Below are positions 19,906-30,117 of a stretch of DNA of 64,000 bases, in pieces. The DNA is taken from contig NC_091292.1 in NCBI RefSeq assembly GCF_038502225.1, positions 45,790,699 through 45,854,698 on the forward strand, read 5' to 3'. The notes beneath the pieces were generated by a model. It saw only the letters and a list, made by a program, of their open reading frames with translations, was not told where the DNA came from and ran no database searches. The DNA comes from Cherax quadricarinatus. Taxonomy: Eukaryota > Arthropoda > Malacostraca > Decapoda > Parastacidae. Both the position numbers and the translations under genes were made by a program. Positions within the stretch are counted from its first letter, which is position 1. The number at the start of each line of letters is the position of its first letter.

Positions 19906-22900
19906 TTTTTATTATTATTATTATTTTTTTATTATCACACTGGCCGATTCCCACCAAGGCAGGGTGGCCTGAAAAAGAAAAACTTTCACCATCATTCACT
20001 CCATCACTGTCTTGCCAGAAAGGTGCTTTACACTACAGTTTTTAAACTGCAACATTAACACCCCTCCTTCAGAGTGCAGGCACTGTACTTCCCATCTCCA
20101 GGACTCAAGTCCGGCCTGCCGGTTTCCCTGAACCCCTTCATAAATGTTACTTTGCTCACACTCCAACAGCACGTCAAGTATTAAAAACCATTTGTCTCCA
20201 TTCACTCCTATCAAACACGCTCACGCATGCCTGCTGGAAGTCCAAGCCCCTCGCACACAAAACCTCCTTTACCCCCTCCCTCCAACCTTTCCTAGGCCGA
20301 CCCCTACCCCGCCTTCCTTCCACTACAGACTGATACACTCTTGAAGTTATTCTGTTTCGCTCCATTCTCTCCACATGTCCGAACCACCTCAACAACCCTT
20401 CCTCAGCCCTCTGGACAACAGTTTTGGTAATCCCGCACCTCCTCCTAACTTCCAAACTACGAATTCTCTGCATTATATTCACACCACACATTGCTCTCAG
20501 ACATGACATTTCCACTGCTTCCAGCCTTCTCCTCGCTGCAACATTCATCACCCATGCTTCACACCCATATAAAAGCGTTGGTAAAACTATACTCTCATAC
20601 ATTCCCCTCTTTGCCTCCAAGGACAAAGTTCTTTGTCTCCACAGACTCCTAAGTGCACCACTCACCCTTTTCCCCTCATCAATTCTATGATTCACCTCAT
20701 CTTTCATAGACCCATCCGCTGATACGTCCACTCCCAAATATCTGAATACATTCACCTCCTCCATACTCTCTCCCTCCAATCTGATATCCAATCTTTCATC
20801 ACCTAATCTTTTTGTTATCCTCATAACCTTACTCTTTCCTGTATTCACTTTCAATTTTCTTCTTTTGCACACCCTACCAAATTCATCCACCAATCTCTGC
20901 AACTTCTCTTCAGAATCTCCCAAGAGCACAGTGTCATCAGCAAAGAGCAACTGTGACAACTCCCACTTTGTGTGTGATTCTTTATCTTTTAACTCCACGC
21001 CTCTTGCCAAGACCCTCGCATTTACTTCTCTTACAACCCCATCTATAAATATATTAAACAACCACGGTGACATCACACATCCTTGTCTAAGGCCTACTTT
21101 TACTGGGAAATAATTTCCCTCTTTCCTACATACTCTAACTTGAGCCTCACTATCCTCGTAAAAACTCTTCACTGCTTTCAGTAACCTACCTCCTACACCA
21201 TACACCTGCAACATCTGCCACATTGCCCCCCTATCCACCCTGTCATATGCCTTTTCCAAATCCATAAATGCCACAAAGACCTCTTTAGCCTTATCTAAAT
21301 ACTGTTCACTTATATGTTTCACTGTAAACACCTGGTCCACACACCCCCTACCTTTCCTAAAGCCTCCTTGTTCATCTGCTATCCTATCCATCTTACTCTT
21401 AATTCTTTCAATAATAACTCTACCATACACTTTGCCAGGTATACTCAACAGACTTATCCCCCTATAATTTTTGCACTCTCTTTTATCCCCTTTGCCTTTA
21501 TACAAAGGAACTATGCATGCTCTCTGCCAATCCCTAGGTACCTTACCCTCTTCCATACATTTATTAAATAATTGCACCAACCACTCCAAAACTATATCCC
21601 CACCTGCTTTTAACATTTCGATCTTTATCCCATCAATCCCGGCTGCCTTACCCCCTTTCATTTTACCTACTGCCTCACGAACTTCCCCCACACTCACAAC
21701 TGGCTCTTCCTCACTCCTACAAGATGTTGTTCCTCCTTGCCCTATACACGAAATCACAGCTTCCCTATCTTCATCAACATTTAACAATTCCTCAAAATAT
21801 TCCCTCCATCTTCCCAATACCTCTAACTCTCCATTTAATAACTCTCCCCTCCCATTTTTAACTGACAAATCCATTTGTTCTCTAGGCTTTCTTAACTTGT
21901 TAATCTCACTCCAAAACTTTTTCTTATTTTCAACAAAATTTGTTGATAACATCTCACCCACTCTCTCATTTGCTCTCTTTTTACATTGCTTCACCACTCT
22001 CTTAACCTCTCTCTTTTTCTCCATATACTCTTCCCTCCTTGCATCACTTCTACATTGTAAAAACTTCTCATATGCTAACTTTTTCTCCCTTACTACTCTC
22101 TTCACATCATCATTCCACCAATCGCTCCTCTTCCCTCCCGCACCCACTTTCCTGTAACCACAAACTTCTGCTGAACACTCTAACACTACATTTTTAAACC
22201 TACCCCATACCTCTTCGACCCCATTGCCTATGCTCTCATTAGCCCATCTATCCTCCAATAGCTGTTTATATCTTACCCTAACTGCCTCCTCTTTTAGTTT
22301 ATAAACCTTCACCTCTCTCTTCCCTGATGCTTCTATTCTCCTTGTATCCCATCTACCTTTTACTCTCAGTGTAGCTACAACTAGAAAGTGATCTGATATA
22401 TCTGTGGCCCCTCTATAAACATGTACATCCTGAAGTCTACTCAACAGTCTTTTATCTACCAATACATAATCCAACAAACTACTGTCATTTCGCCCTACAT
22501 CATATCTTGTATACTTATTTATCCTCTTTTTCTTAAAATATGTATTACCTATAACTAAACCCCTTTCTATACAAAGTTCAATCAAAGGGCTCCCATTATC
22601 ATTTACACCTGGCACCCCAAACTTACCTACCACACCCTCTCTAAAAGTTTCTCCTACTTTAGCATTCAGGTCCCCTACCACAATTACTCTCTCACTTGGT
22701 TCAAAGGCTCCTATACATTCACTTAACATCTCCCAAAATCTCTCTCTCTCCTCTGCATTCCTCTCTTCTCCAGGTGCATACACGCTTATTATGACCCACT
22801 TCTCGCATCCAACCTTTACTTTAATCCACATAATTCTTGAATTTACACATTCATATTCTCTTTTCTCCTTCCATAACTGATCATTCAACATTACTGCTAC

Positions 22901-23396
22901 CCCTTCCTTTGCTCTAACTCTCTCAGATACTCCAGATTTAATCCCATTTATTTCCCCCCACCGAAACTCCCCTACCCCCTTCAGCTTTGTTTCGCTTAGG
23001 GCCAGGACATCCAACTTCTTTTCATTCATAACATCAGCAATCATCTGTTTCTTGTCATCCGCACTACATCCACGCACATTTAAGCATCCCAGTTTTATAA
23101 AGTTTTTCTTCTTCTCTTTTTTAGTAAATGTCTACAGGAGAAGGGGTTACTAGCCCATTGCTCCCGGCATTTTAGTCGCCTCATACGACACGCATGGCTT
23201 ACGGAGGAAAGATTCTTTTCCACTTCCCCATGGACAATAGAAGAAATAAAGAGGAACAAGAGCTATTTAGAAAAAGGAGAAAAACCTAGATGTATGTATA
23301 TATATATGTATGTGCGTGTCTGTGAAGTGTGACCAAAGTGTAAGTAGGAGTAGCAAGATATCCCTGTTATCTAGCGTGTTTATGAGACAGAAAAAG
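19906..23396 (-). mobile_element. RTE-like LINE with nearly complete open frame
   Basis: On the minus strand it runs from the 5' leader near 23396 to a 3' end made of ATT-type repeats near 19906-19935. 3' tails of short tandem repeats rather than poly(A) fit the RTE clade. The leader stops short of that in the copy at 9655, so it is slightly 5' truncated. No target duplication is visible: about 3 bp of the host Tigger seem lost at the junction. It is the best-preserved LINE in the window. Confidence 0.88.
20174..23077 (-). CDS. RTE-like LINE polyprotein (endonuclease + reverse transcriptase), 967 aa open
   Basis: It encodes the enzyme that nicks target DNA and copies the element's RNA. Counting from the frame's start at 23077 (a GTG, Met being assumed), the endonuclease spans about 1-235: E29 in LSETKL, D136 in GDLNAKVG and D229-H230 in ISDHF. 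A basic linker follows. Reverse transcriptase spans about 470-740: D606 in FMDLEKAYD, GLRQGCVMSP, and D714-D715 in LLFADDTVLL. The C-terminus has GRRGRGRPRKGWREG and CVSVFDRSEW. The frame is open upstream to a TAG near 23130 without an ATG; the first in-frame ATG is at residue 12 or so. So the true start is uncertain. Clade RTE is inferred from domain order, lack of RNase H and the repeat tail. Confidence 0.85.
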   Translation of the reverse strand: MRGCSADDKKQMIADVMNEKKLDVLALSETKLKGVGEFRWGEINGIKSGVSERVRAKEGVAVMLNDQLWKEKREYECVNSRIMWIKVKVGCEKWVIISVYAPGEERNAEERERFWEMLSECIGAFEPSERVIVVGDLNAKVGETFREGVVGKFGVPGVNDNGSPLIELCIERGLVIGNTYFKKKRINKYTRYDVGRNDSSLLDYVLVDKRLLSRLQDVHVYRGATDISDHFLVVATLRVKGRWDTRRIEASGKREVKVYKLKEEAVRVRYKQLLEDRWANESIGNGVEEVWGRFKNVVLECSAEVCGYRKVGAGGKRSDWWNDDVKRVVREKKLAYEKFLQCRSDARREEYMEKKREVKRVVKQCKKRANERVGEMLSTNFVENKKKFWSEINKLRKPREQMDLSVKNGRGELLNGELEVLGRWREYFEELLNVDEDREAVISCIGQGGTTSCRSEEEPVVSVGEVREAVGKMKGGKAAGIDGIKIEMLKAGGDIVLEWLVQLFNKCMEEGKVPRDWQRACIVPLYKGKGDKRECKNYRGISLLSIPGKVYGRVIIERIKSKMDRIADEQGGFRKGRGCVDQVFTVKHISEQYLDKAKEVFVAFMDLEKAYDRVDRGAMWQMLQVYGVGGRLLKAVKSFYEDSEAQVRVCRKEGNYFPVKVGLRQGCVMSPWLFNIFIDGVVREVNARVLARGVELKDKESHTKWELSQLLFADDTVLLGDSEEKLQRLVDEFGRVCKRRKLKVNTGKSKVMRITKRLGDERLDIRLEGESMEEVNVFRYLGVDVSADGSMKDEVNHRIDEGKRVSGALRSLWRQRTLSLEAKRGMYESIVLPTLLYGCEAWVMNVAARRRLEAVEMSCLRAMCGVNIMQRIRSLEVRRRCGITKTVVQRAEEGLLRWFGHVERMERNRITSRVYQSVVEGRRGRGRPRKGWREGVKEVLCARGLDFQQACVSVFDRSEWRQMVFNT

Positions 23397-26300
23397 ACCA
23401 AGAAAACGGCAATCAAGGAAGCTGTTCTTGCCAAAGGTGCAACTTTGTTTTCGAAACAGAGATCGCAAGTGATAGAAGATGTTGAGAGACTGTTATTGGT
23501 GTGGATAAACAAAAAACAGATAGCAGGAGATAGCATCTCTCAAGTGATCATATGTGAAAAGGCTAGGAAGTTGCATGATGATTTAATTAGAAAAATGCCT
23601 GCAACTAGTGGTGATGTGAGTGAATTTTAGGCCAGCAAAGGTTGGTTAGAGAGATTTAAGAATTACACTGACTATTACACTGACAATGTTGTGAAACACT
23701 TTATGAATGTCATAAAGGAATGGGAGGTACAGGCCTCTATGGACAGATTTGTTGTGCGACAGAGGTCCAGTGACTCTGAAGCTGGTCCTAGTGGCATTAA
23801 AAGAAGGAGGAGGATTCCCCTTCTTAACATTTACACCATTCATGCTCTCCCCTCCTCCCATCCCATCAATCATCACCAGATCTTCAATAAAGGTAAGTGT
23901 CATGTAACTGTGCATGTCTTCTTCAGTTTGTGTGTATTAAAATTAATATTTCATGTGTTTTTTTTTTTTTCATACTTTGGGGTGTCAGGAACGGATTAAT
24001 TTGATTTCCATTATTTCTTATGGGAAAAGTTAATTCGCCTAACAATAATTTCGCCTAACGTTGAGCTCTCAGGAATGGATTACTATCGTTAGGCGAGGGT
24101 CCACTGTATGAGCATTGAAATGTCCATGAGATGGAAGAAAAGTTTCATGTACCACTTGTAACTCTTACGAACACAATCAACAAAGCCAATCTGCAAGTCA
24201 CATTTGTCAACCAAGTGCATGTTTTGTGTATAATCAATCACTGTCACATGGCATTGGCAGTAAACACCTGCACATCATCACCACGAGCACCTGCGTTGAA
24301 CCTGGGCATACATTTACGATTAGAATGCACTGTGCCACACATCTGTCTTGTTCACTCGCAAGAAATCACTGAGTAAAGGGCTTGTGTACCAGTTATCAAT
24401 ATATATAATGTATGCCCCTTACCAAGATAAGGTGCCATCATGCTTCTCACTACGTCACCTGAGATACCCAATAACATCCTGGTATCTTTCAATGTTTTAC
24501 ATCCAGTGTATACAACAATATCCAATACCAGGCCACTGTCACAGTCACAGAGTACAAACAGTTTTATACCAAAGTGTTTCCTCTTGCTCGGTACATACTG
24601 CTTGAATGACAGCCTACCTTTGAACAAAATCAGAGACTCGTCAATTACAAAATTCTTGAATGGGTAAAAGTACTACATGTTGAACTTTTGTTTGAGATAC
24701 ATAAAAACATTTCTAATCTTGTATAACCTGTCACTTCTGTCAGGCCTGGTTTTGTCAGAGAAGTGCAACATACGTAACAGTAAAATAAACCTGTTCACTG
24801 GGATGATTTCACTGAAGACCGGGGTAGAAATTAGCCGATCTGTGGAGCAGTATGCCTTTATATTATGCTTATAGACATGAGGCATAAGCATTATTGTTGC
24901 AAAAAGCAAATACATTTCTGCAACAGTCGTCTCTTTACACAGGTGTAGTCTTGACTGTGGTGATATGATTGTATTTGCCATAGCGTACTCAAAATACTTG
25001 TTACTTTCCCTGACAATAGTTTCCATCAAGGGCTGGTCAAAGAATATTTCAAAAAATTCCAGTTCATTGGCCGTGGTTCCAAGGGGACAAGTAGGTAGAC
25101 TTCCACTTTGAGTCACAAAATTGGGGTTTTGCTGCCAATCCCAGATATGGTTTGCTGGTGGATAGTGGACATCATATGCTGGTGGATAGTGGACATCATA
25201 GGCTGGTTGTGCGGGTAGTTGTGGTGGGCTGGTGGCTGATGCTCAGCTTTGTCCTTGAACTGAGGAGTCAGCAGCATGGGTCCCAGCCTGGGCTGGTGAG
25301 TCACACATGGCTGTGGCACTACCATCACCACTACCATCATCACTACCACCATCTACTGATGCCTGTGGTCTATTCATGCCAAGTGTAGCCACATCATCCT
25401 TACTTTCACTGTCTATTCCTGGTGTAGGGCCACAGGATGTACTCCGGGATGTACTCCGTCCCCTGGGCACTGCATAGGGTACACTACCCGAGCGCATGCG
25501 GTGGCGTACATACCGACGCTTCACTGGTGAATATGATTCCTCACTATCACTACTCGAATGATTGTCAAGAGCAATAAAATCACAATCCACGTCACTATCA
25601 TCATCATTACTGAAGTCAGAGGCCTGGCCACGCGAAAATAACATTTTTCCCTTGTGATGAGGCACAACTGACCGTGACTGAGGAGGGCCCACACCAGAGA
25701 TAGAAGGTTGAGGACCGTCAGGGTTTTCTGTGCTATTATCGATATCCTGGTCATTCCTTTTGGTCACTAACTGATCAAAGCCAAAGAATTCGTCTTCATT
25801 TCCACTTCCATCAGTGTCAGAACTATCAGACAGGAAGAGGAGAGTCCCAATTTTCCTTGGAGTGAGAGCTGCCTTGCGACGAGGCATGGTGAACAAAGGT
25901 AACTGAGCCGGCGTTCCCACAATGCTATGTGGGTGCCTAGAATTTTTGTTTACAGTGCACACCCACCACACAAACCCATTCTCTCACATGTAGGCCTATG
26001 AGCGTTTTCACGCTAAATTTGACGCTGCTAGAATTTTGGCATAGATCTACGGTTTGGACACTGAATGTGAAGCCGTAGATCTACGGGACGGACCCTGAAA
26101 GGGTTAATTGTGCATGTCTTAAGTTTGTGTGTATTAAAATTAATATTTCATGTGGTAAATTTTTTTTTCAGACTTTTGGGTGTCTTGCACGGATTAATTT
26201 GATTTTCATTATTTCTTATGGGGAAAATTAATTTGCCTTATGATAATTTCGGCTCACGATGAGCTCTCAAGAATGGATTAATACCGTAAGGCGGGGGTCC

Positions 26301-26437
26301 ACTGTATTATTCATTTCGGCATCTTTATTATGGTTCTAAGGTATTTATCGTGTTACTGATGTCAATTTGGAATAAATGTGATAGATAACCTTTATTACTA
26401 ATATTAGCATAATTACACAACATTTTATTAGCACTAC

Positions 26438-26529
<92 letters not shown>

Positions 26530-26560
26530 TAATAATAATATATTAATTTATAATAATAAC
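26438..26560 (+). repeat. (AAT)n microsatellite
   Basis: About 30 uninterrupted AAT units from about 26441, then an imperfect tail to about 26560. It may be the remains of a LINE tail, as other LINE ends in this window are AAT/ATT-rich, but no LINE sequence adjoins it. Confidence 0.9.
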
Positions 26561-26869
26561 AATCACTCTGGAGTGGTTTAAATGTCAGCTACCAAACCTG
26601 TACAAAATACGTATGACATGATTATTATTATTATTATTTTTATTATTACCATCAACGTACCTTGTTCACTGAGTTTAATCATTCAGGTTCTCCTACAAGT
26701 CTGTATTTTATGCTATATAAGACTTGGGTTATGGAAGCAGGCAGTGCGGCGTCTCAGCATCAAGAATCTCAGTCTCCTTCCTACAACCGCTAAGTACACT
26801 AGCTTTCACTGTCTCCAAGACTACATATTTGTACAAATTTGTACTTTACTGTGCATCCCATAGTACAAG

Positions 26870-27214
26870 ATGTCGGCAAAAAGGAAGATCTTGACTTCAC
26901 CTAAAAGAAGCGCCAAGAAACAAAGGAAGACTCTCAATCTTGAGGTGAAAATGAGGATTATAAATGAGTATGAAGCTGGTAAGAAAGTGCAAGTGATAGC
27001 TGATGACTTGAAGCTGGTGCATTCTGCCATTCCCACTATCTTGAGAGATAAAGATAAAGAGGTAGCGAAAGCACTGACAGGATTTCAAGCCATAATAACT
27101 AGGCAGTGGAAAGGCCTTGTTCATGAAATGGAGAAATTACTGGCAATCTGGTTTGACAATCAGATACAAAAAAGAATGCTGATGAGCCTTTTAATTATTC
27201 AAGCCAAGGCTTGA
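26870..27214 (+). pseudogene. Fragment of a Tigger1/Jerky-type transposase N-terminus
   Basis: A 114-residue frame starting MSAKRKILTSPKRSAKK contains a psq-type helix-turn-helix (LNLEVKMRIINEYEAGKKVQ, then SAIPTILRDKDK), the layout seen at the start of Tigger1- and Jerky-like proteins, followed by the start of a CENPB-type domain (LLAIWFDNQ). It then stops without DDE domain. It differs from the main Tigger family here (no MGPKK start). A domesticated DNA-binding gene is unlikely because it is so short and sits among repeats; a relic is the simplest reading. Confidence 0.65.
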
Positions 27215-27373
27215 AGGATGGGTGGAGCTATACGAGAGGGAGAAGGTGTGATGGTCTCTCAATAACTCTATGTTCACCAGGGCGTGTGGAGATGTGACTC
27301 ATGGCACTATAAAATATTGTATAATTATACTATTACTTCAATAAAGGTTATCTATAAATCATATTTATTCCAG

Positions 27374-28143
27374 AATTTTTTTTTGATTAACACATCAGCT
27401 GATTCCCACCAAGGCAGGGTGGTCTGAAAAAGAAAAACCTTCATCATCATTCACTCCATCACTGTCTTGCTAGAGGGGTACTTTACACTATAGTTATAAA
27501 ACTGAAACAGTAACACCTCTCCTTCAGAGTGCAGACACTGTACTTCCCATCTCCAGGACTCAAGTCCGGCCTGCTGGTTTCCCTGAATCCCTTCATGTAT
27601 GTTATTTTGCTCACACTCCAATAGCACGTCAAGTATTAAAAATCATTTGTCTCCATTCACTCCTATCAAATACGCTCATGTATGCTTGCTGGAAGTCCAA
27701 GCCCCTCACACACAAAACCTCCTTTAACCCCTCCCTTAAACCTTTCTTCGACTGACCCTTACCCCGCCTTCCCTCCACTACAGATTTATACACTCTCTAA
27801 GTCATTCTGTTTCGTTCCATTCTCTCTACATGTCCGAACCACCTCAGCAACCCTTCCTCAACCCTCTGGATAATAATTTTGGTAATCCCGCACCTCCTCC
27901 TAATTCACATCACACATTGCCCTCAGACGTGACATCTCCACTGCCTCCAACCTTCTCCTCACTGCAACATTCACCACCTATGCTTCACACCCATATGAGA
28001 GTGTTGGTATAACTATACTCTCATACATTAACCTCTTTGTCTCCACAGACTCCCAAGTGCACCACTCACCCCTTTTTCCCTCATCAATTCTATGATTCAC
28101 TTCATCCTTCATAGACTTATCTGCTGACACGTCCACTCCTAAA
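27374..28143 (-). mobile_element. RTE-like LINE 3' fragment
   Basis: The minus-strand 3' third of the same LINE family: 3' untranslated region from about 27374 (CAGCTGATTCCCACCAAGGC), then C-terminal coding and the RT end near 28143 (segment of the DEVNHRIDEGKR motif). It has many indels. It ends where a Tigger-like element begins at a TA (28144-28145). Confidence 0.85.
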
Positions 28144-28145
28144 TA

Positions 28146-28560
28146 CAGTGGGCTCTCAGTTAACGATGCTATCGGATAGCGATAAAATCGGATACTGATG
28201 TGTTTTTGCGTCAAAATATTGGCTCGGCTAACAATGAAAAACTCAGTTAAGGACATTCATCCCGAACGTGTCCATGGGGCATGAGCCCATGTGCAAGGTA
28301 GTGTGCCATTGTTTACAAGCCAGGAAGGATGATTTCACGCATACATGCGATATATTTTGTATTTTCCATTGTTTTTAGTGCTTGTAACTGCTAAATAAGC
28401 CACCATGGACCCAAAGAAAGCTTTTAGTGCCAGCCCTGTGATAAAGAAACACAATAAATTTCAAGAAAAAACTCATAGCAAAGTACCCAAGTGGAGGAAG
28501 AAGAGAGAGGGGAGAATGTGCCTTCTGCAGTGATTCAGTGATTCTATGATATGTACGATA
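28146..28560 (+). mobile_element. 5' part of a diverged Tigger-like element
   Basis: It starts CAGTGGGCTCTCAGTTAACG after a TA that fits the LINE sequence, and continues with a Tigger-type leader and start codon in CCACCATGG context at about 28405 (MDPKKAFSASPV). The coding part decays after about 20 residues. No 3' terminal repeat is found, and the other half of the LINE it hit is also missing, so a later deletion removed both. The end coordinate is approximate. Confidence 0.7.
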
Positions 28561-28860
28561 CTAAAGCAGCAGGTATCGATAAAGGCTATAGTGCCAGCCA
28601 GCGATAAAGTGTAGAATTAACAGTGTAGCAAGTAAGTTAAGCGAGTAAGTGATAGAAAATCGACACGAAAGTAACTCTCCAATGTTGTTGCATGTGTATC
28701 GGGCCAATGAACATACACCGGCTTGCTACGTATCTTCCACCGACCTAAACCTATGCCAGCATCTCCTCCATCAAACTAACTAATTAAACTAACATGTCCT
28801 CCAAGGTAAGTGTAAATATAAAAGTGTAAGTATAGAAGTAAATATAAGTGTAAATATAAA

Positions 28861-28990
28861 AGGACCCCAATGGAAATAAGTCACTATGACTTTTTTTGGT
28901 TATCCTAGGTACTTTACACATATGCTGCTATGTATGATAATCTATGTACGTAACTGTATTCGTGTATACCTGAATAAACTTACCTACTTA
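28861..28990 (+). repeat. Dispersed retroelement 3' end (family with TTACTTAC tail)
   Basis: Starting GGACCCCAATGGAAATAAG and ending GAATAAACTTACCTACTT, it is closely similar to 51519-51660. Two copies with a common 3' end made of a short tandem repeat point to a LINE or SINE 3' region. No coding sequence is attached here. Confidence 0.75.
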
Positions 28991-29031
28991 TTTATAAATT
29001 AAAATTTAAATATTTCTCATTTATAAATTAA

Positions 29032-30085
29032 CCCTTTCAGGGTCCACAGGACCTCTCAGAGACTTGTTCTCAGGGTCCCCCAAATTTCAAAAAAAAAAAA
29101 AAAAAAAGATAGAGAATCTTTTCCCGATCATAATGACACAAAAAGTATGAAATTTGATGGAAAACTTACGGAATTATGCTCTCGCAAAGTTAGCTGTCTC
29201 GATGATGTTTGCGCATTGGCGATTTTTGCCTACTTTGAGCCCTATTTTTGGCCAATTCCAATGTACTAGTCAACAAAAATCACAACTATTTTGCTAAAAC
29301 TGCATTTTTTTTATCGAATGAGTACACGAAACCACCAATTTATCGATTTTAACTATCCAATACAGTGGTCAGAATTTAGCAATTTTGCCAATTTCACACA
29401 AATTTCAAAAGATGCCAATTTCCAAATAGAGTCCAGAATAAACAAGAAAGACATTCCTGGCACTAAAATAACATTTCCTCTGTTCATTAGTCATGTCCCC
29501 ACGCCCCTCTTAGATTCTTTTGCTTTCCATTTTGAATTTTTATTCTCACAAAAAAATAGAAGATTTATTGTTATGCAGACCACTGCATTAGTGTAGATAT
29601 GGTATAAATAATATCGGCACACTTGTGAAAGAATATTAGACTCACCAGTTGATGTATATTGGACGTTAACCATGATTGGTTTACTTTTGAACTTTGGTAA
29701 AAATCGAACATTTCTGCGACTTTGAGCTCAATTTCAAGGTACTTTTCATTGTCAAACCAGTCAAAATCATCTCAATTTCTGTAATATGTCTTCCATTCTA
29801 TACAATGAGACCAGGAAAACTAGAATACAACAATAAACACCATAGGAAAATACAGTGCAAAGTCGCTGTTTTAATCCAAAAACACAAAGTTTTTTTTTCT
29901 CATTACGCACTGTGTGCTGCAGGATTTTTTTATACTGCACACACTGACCACATAGACCCATTCTTTCATATGTAGGCCTACCAGCTTTCTCTCGCTAGAT
30001 TTGAAGGTGCTTGAATTTATGCATACTAGTACGGCATCAACCCTGGCGTGCAAGCCGTACTATTACGGCACCAACCCTGAAAGGG
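29032..30085. mobile_element. piggyBac-type nonautonomous element, 1054 bp
   Basis: The tips are CCCTTTCAGGGTCCACAGG and the inverse AACCCTGAAAGGG, with TTAA at 29028-29031 and 30086-30089. It shares most of its length with 15937-17008 (for example GATAGAGAATCTTTTCCCGA near 29109 and 16029) and has tips matching the coding piggyBac element at 18657-26103, a plausible source of transposase. It has no transposase frame. Confidence 0.92.
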
Positions 30086-30117
30086 TTAAAATGTTAATAT
30101 TTCTTATTTATAAATTA

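Larger units (their letters stand above)
19748..23860 (+). pseudogene. Tigger transposase pseudogene (LINE insertion and internal deletion)
   Basis: The start at 19748 (CACCATGGGCCCC) gives MGPKKASSANPTGKR and the first helix-turn-helix. Coding stops at about 19905 where the LINE begins and resumes at 23397 with KKTAIKEAVLAKG. A TAG near 23628 interrupts the frame after SGDVSEF, and soon after, near 23665, a deletion removes the whole DDE domain, joining to YTDNVVKHF and the tail SSDSEAGPSGIKRR. With no catalytic core it is only a relic. Confidence 0.9.
19478..24106 (+). mobile_element. Tigger copy 4, inside piggyBac, itself split by a LINE
   Basis: The tips are CAGTGGACCCTCGCCTAAC at 19478 and the inverse ending at 24106, with TA at 19476-19477 and 24107-24108. 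Both tips share the subtype CGCCTAAC. Its own sequence is 19478-19905 and 23397-24106. The transposase is partly deleted and interrupted by an RTE-like LINE. The 3' part keeps the AATAAAGGTAAGTG block near 23885. Confidence 0.92.
19140..25887 (-). pseudogene. piggyBac transposase pseudogene (split by Tigger copy 4)
   Basis: This transposase would excise and reinsert its element at TTAA. On the minus strand it starts at 25887 (MPRRKAALTPRK) with a long acidic, serine-rich N-terminus. In the same frame a TGA near 25240 and a TAG near 24673 interrupt it. The core shows NELEFFEIFFDQ, then VIDESL (first catalytic Asp), FKGRLSFKQYVPSKR and KLFVLCDCDSG. The Asp-Asn-Trp-Tyr-Thr-Ser motif near 24383 is shifted by a 2-bp expansion in an AT run. 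About 45 residues are missing near 24246. The Tigger sits in the helical segment just before YQIKTGNRPP. The C-terminal zinc-binding domain (RCIVC near 19244) is frameshifted near 19203 and ends at 19140. Confidence 0.88.
18657..26103 (-). mobile_element. piggyBac element, minus strand, split by a Tigger
   Basis: The tips are CCCTTTCAGAGTCC at 18657 and GGACCCTGAAAGGG at 26103, a 14-bp inverted repeat with one mismatch. TTAA flanks both sides (18653-18656 and 26104-26107). It encodes a decayed piggyBac transposase on the minus strand and is interrupted by Tigger copy 4. Without that insertion it is about 2.8 kb, a normal size for a piggyBac element. It was inserted into an older Tigger. Confidence 0.93.
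18210..26304 (+). mobile_element. Outermost Tigger of a four-level nest (internally deleted)
   Basis: The left tip is CAGTGGACCCCTGCCTTACG at 18210 and the right tip is its near-inverse ending at 26304; TA flanks both sides (18208-18209 and 26305-26306). The two tips share the subtype GCCTTACG. Its own sequence is only 18210-18652 and 26108-26304: a 5' leader, a few transposase codons joined across a large internal deletion (RISMEIKKEFEGFGADP near 18470), and the 3' untranslated end. A piggyBac element occupies the TTAA at 18653. Confidence 0.9.

Noticed and set aside
20424..22157. Long plus-strand frames over the RTE-like LINE (up to 228 residues, Ser/Leu/Phe-rich)
   Set aside because: They are antisense shadows of the LINE polyprotein; no domain is seen and the same shadows appear at each LINE copy.
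19906..23396. Target-site duplication of the RTE-like LINE
   Set aside because: ACTATT and ACCAAG of the host Tigger meet the LINE directly with no repeated bases; about 3 bp seem lost instead.
26870..27214. Domesticated host DNA-binding gene (Jerky/CENPB-like)
   Set aside because: Only 114 residues, ends abruptly inside the second DNA-binding domain, and sits among repeats.
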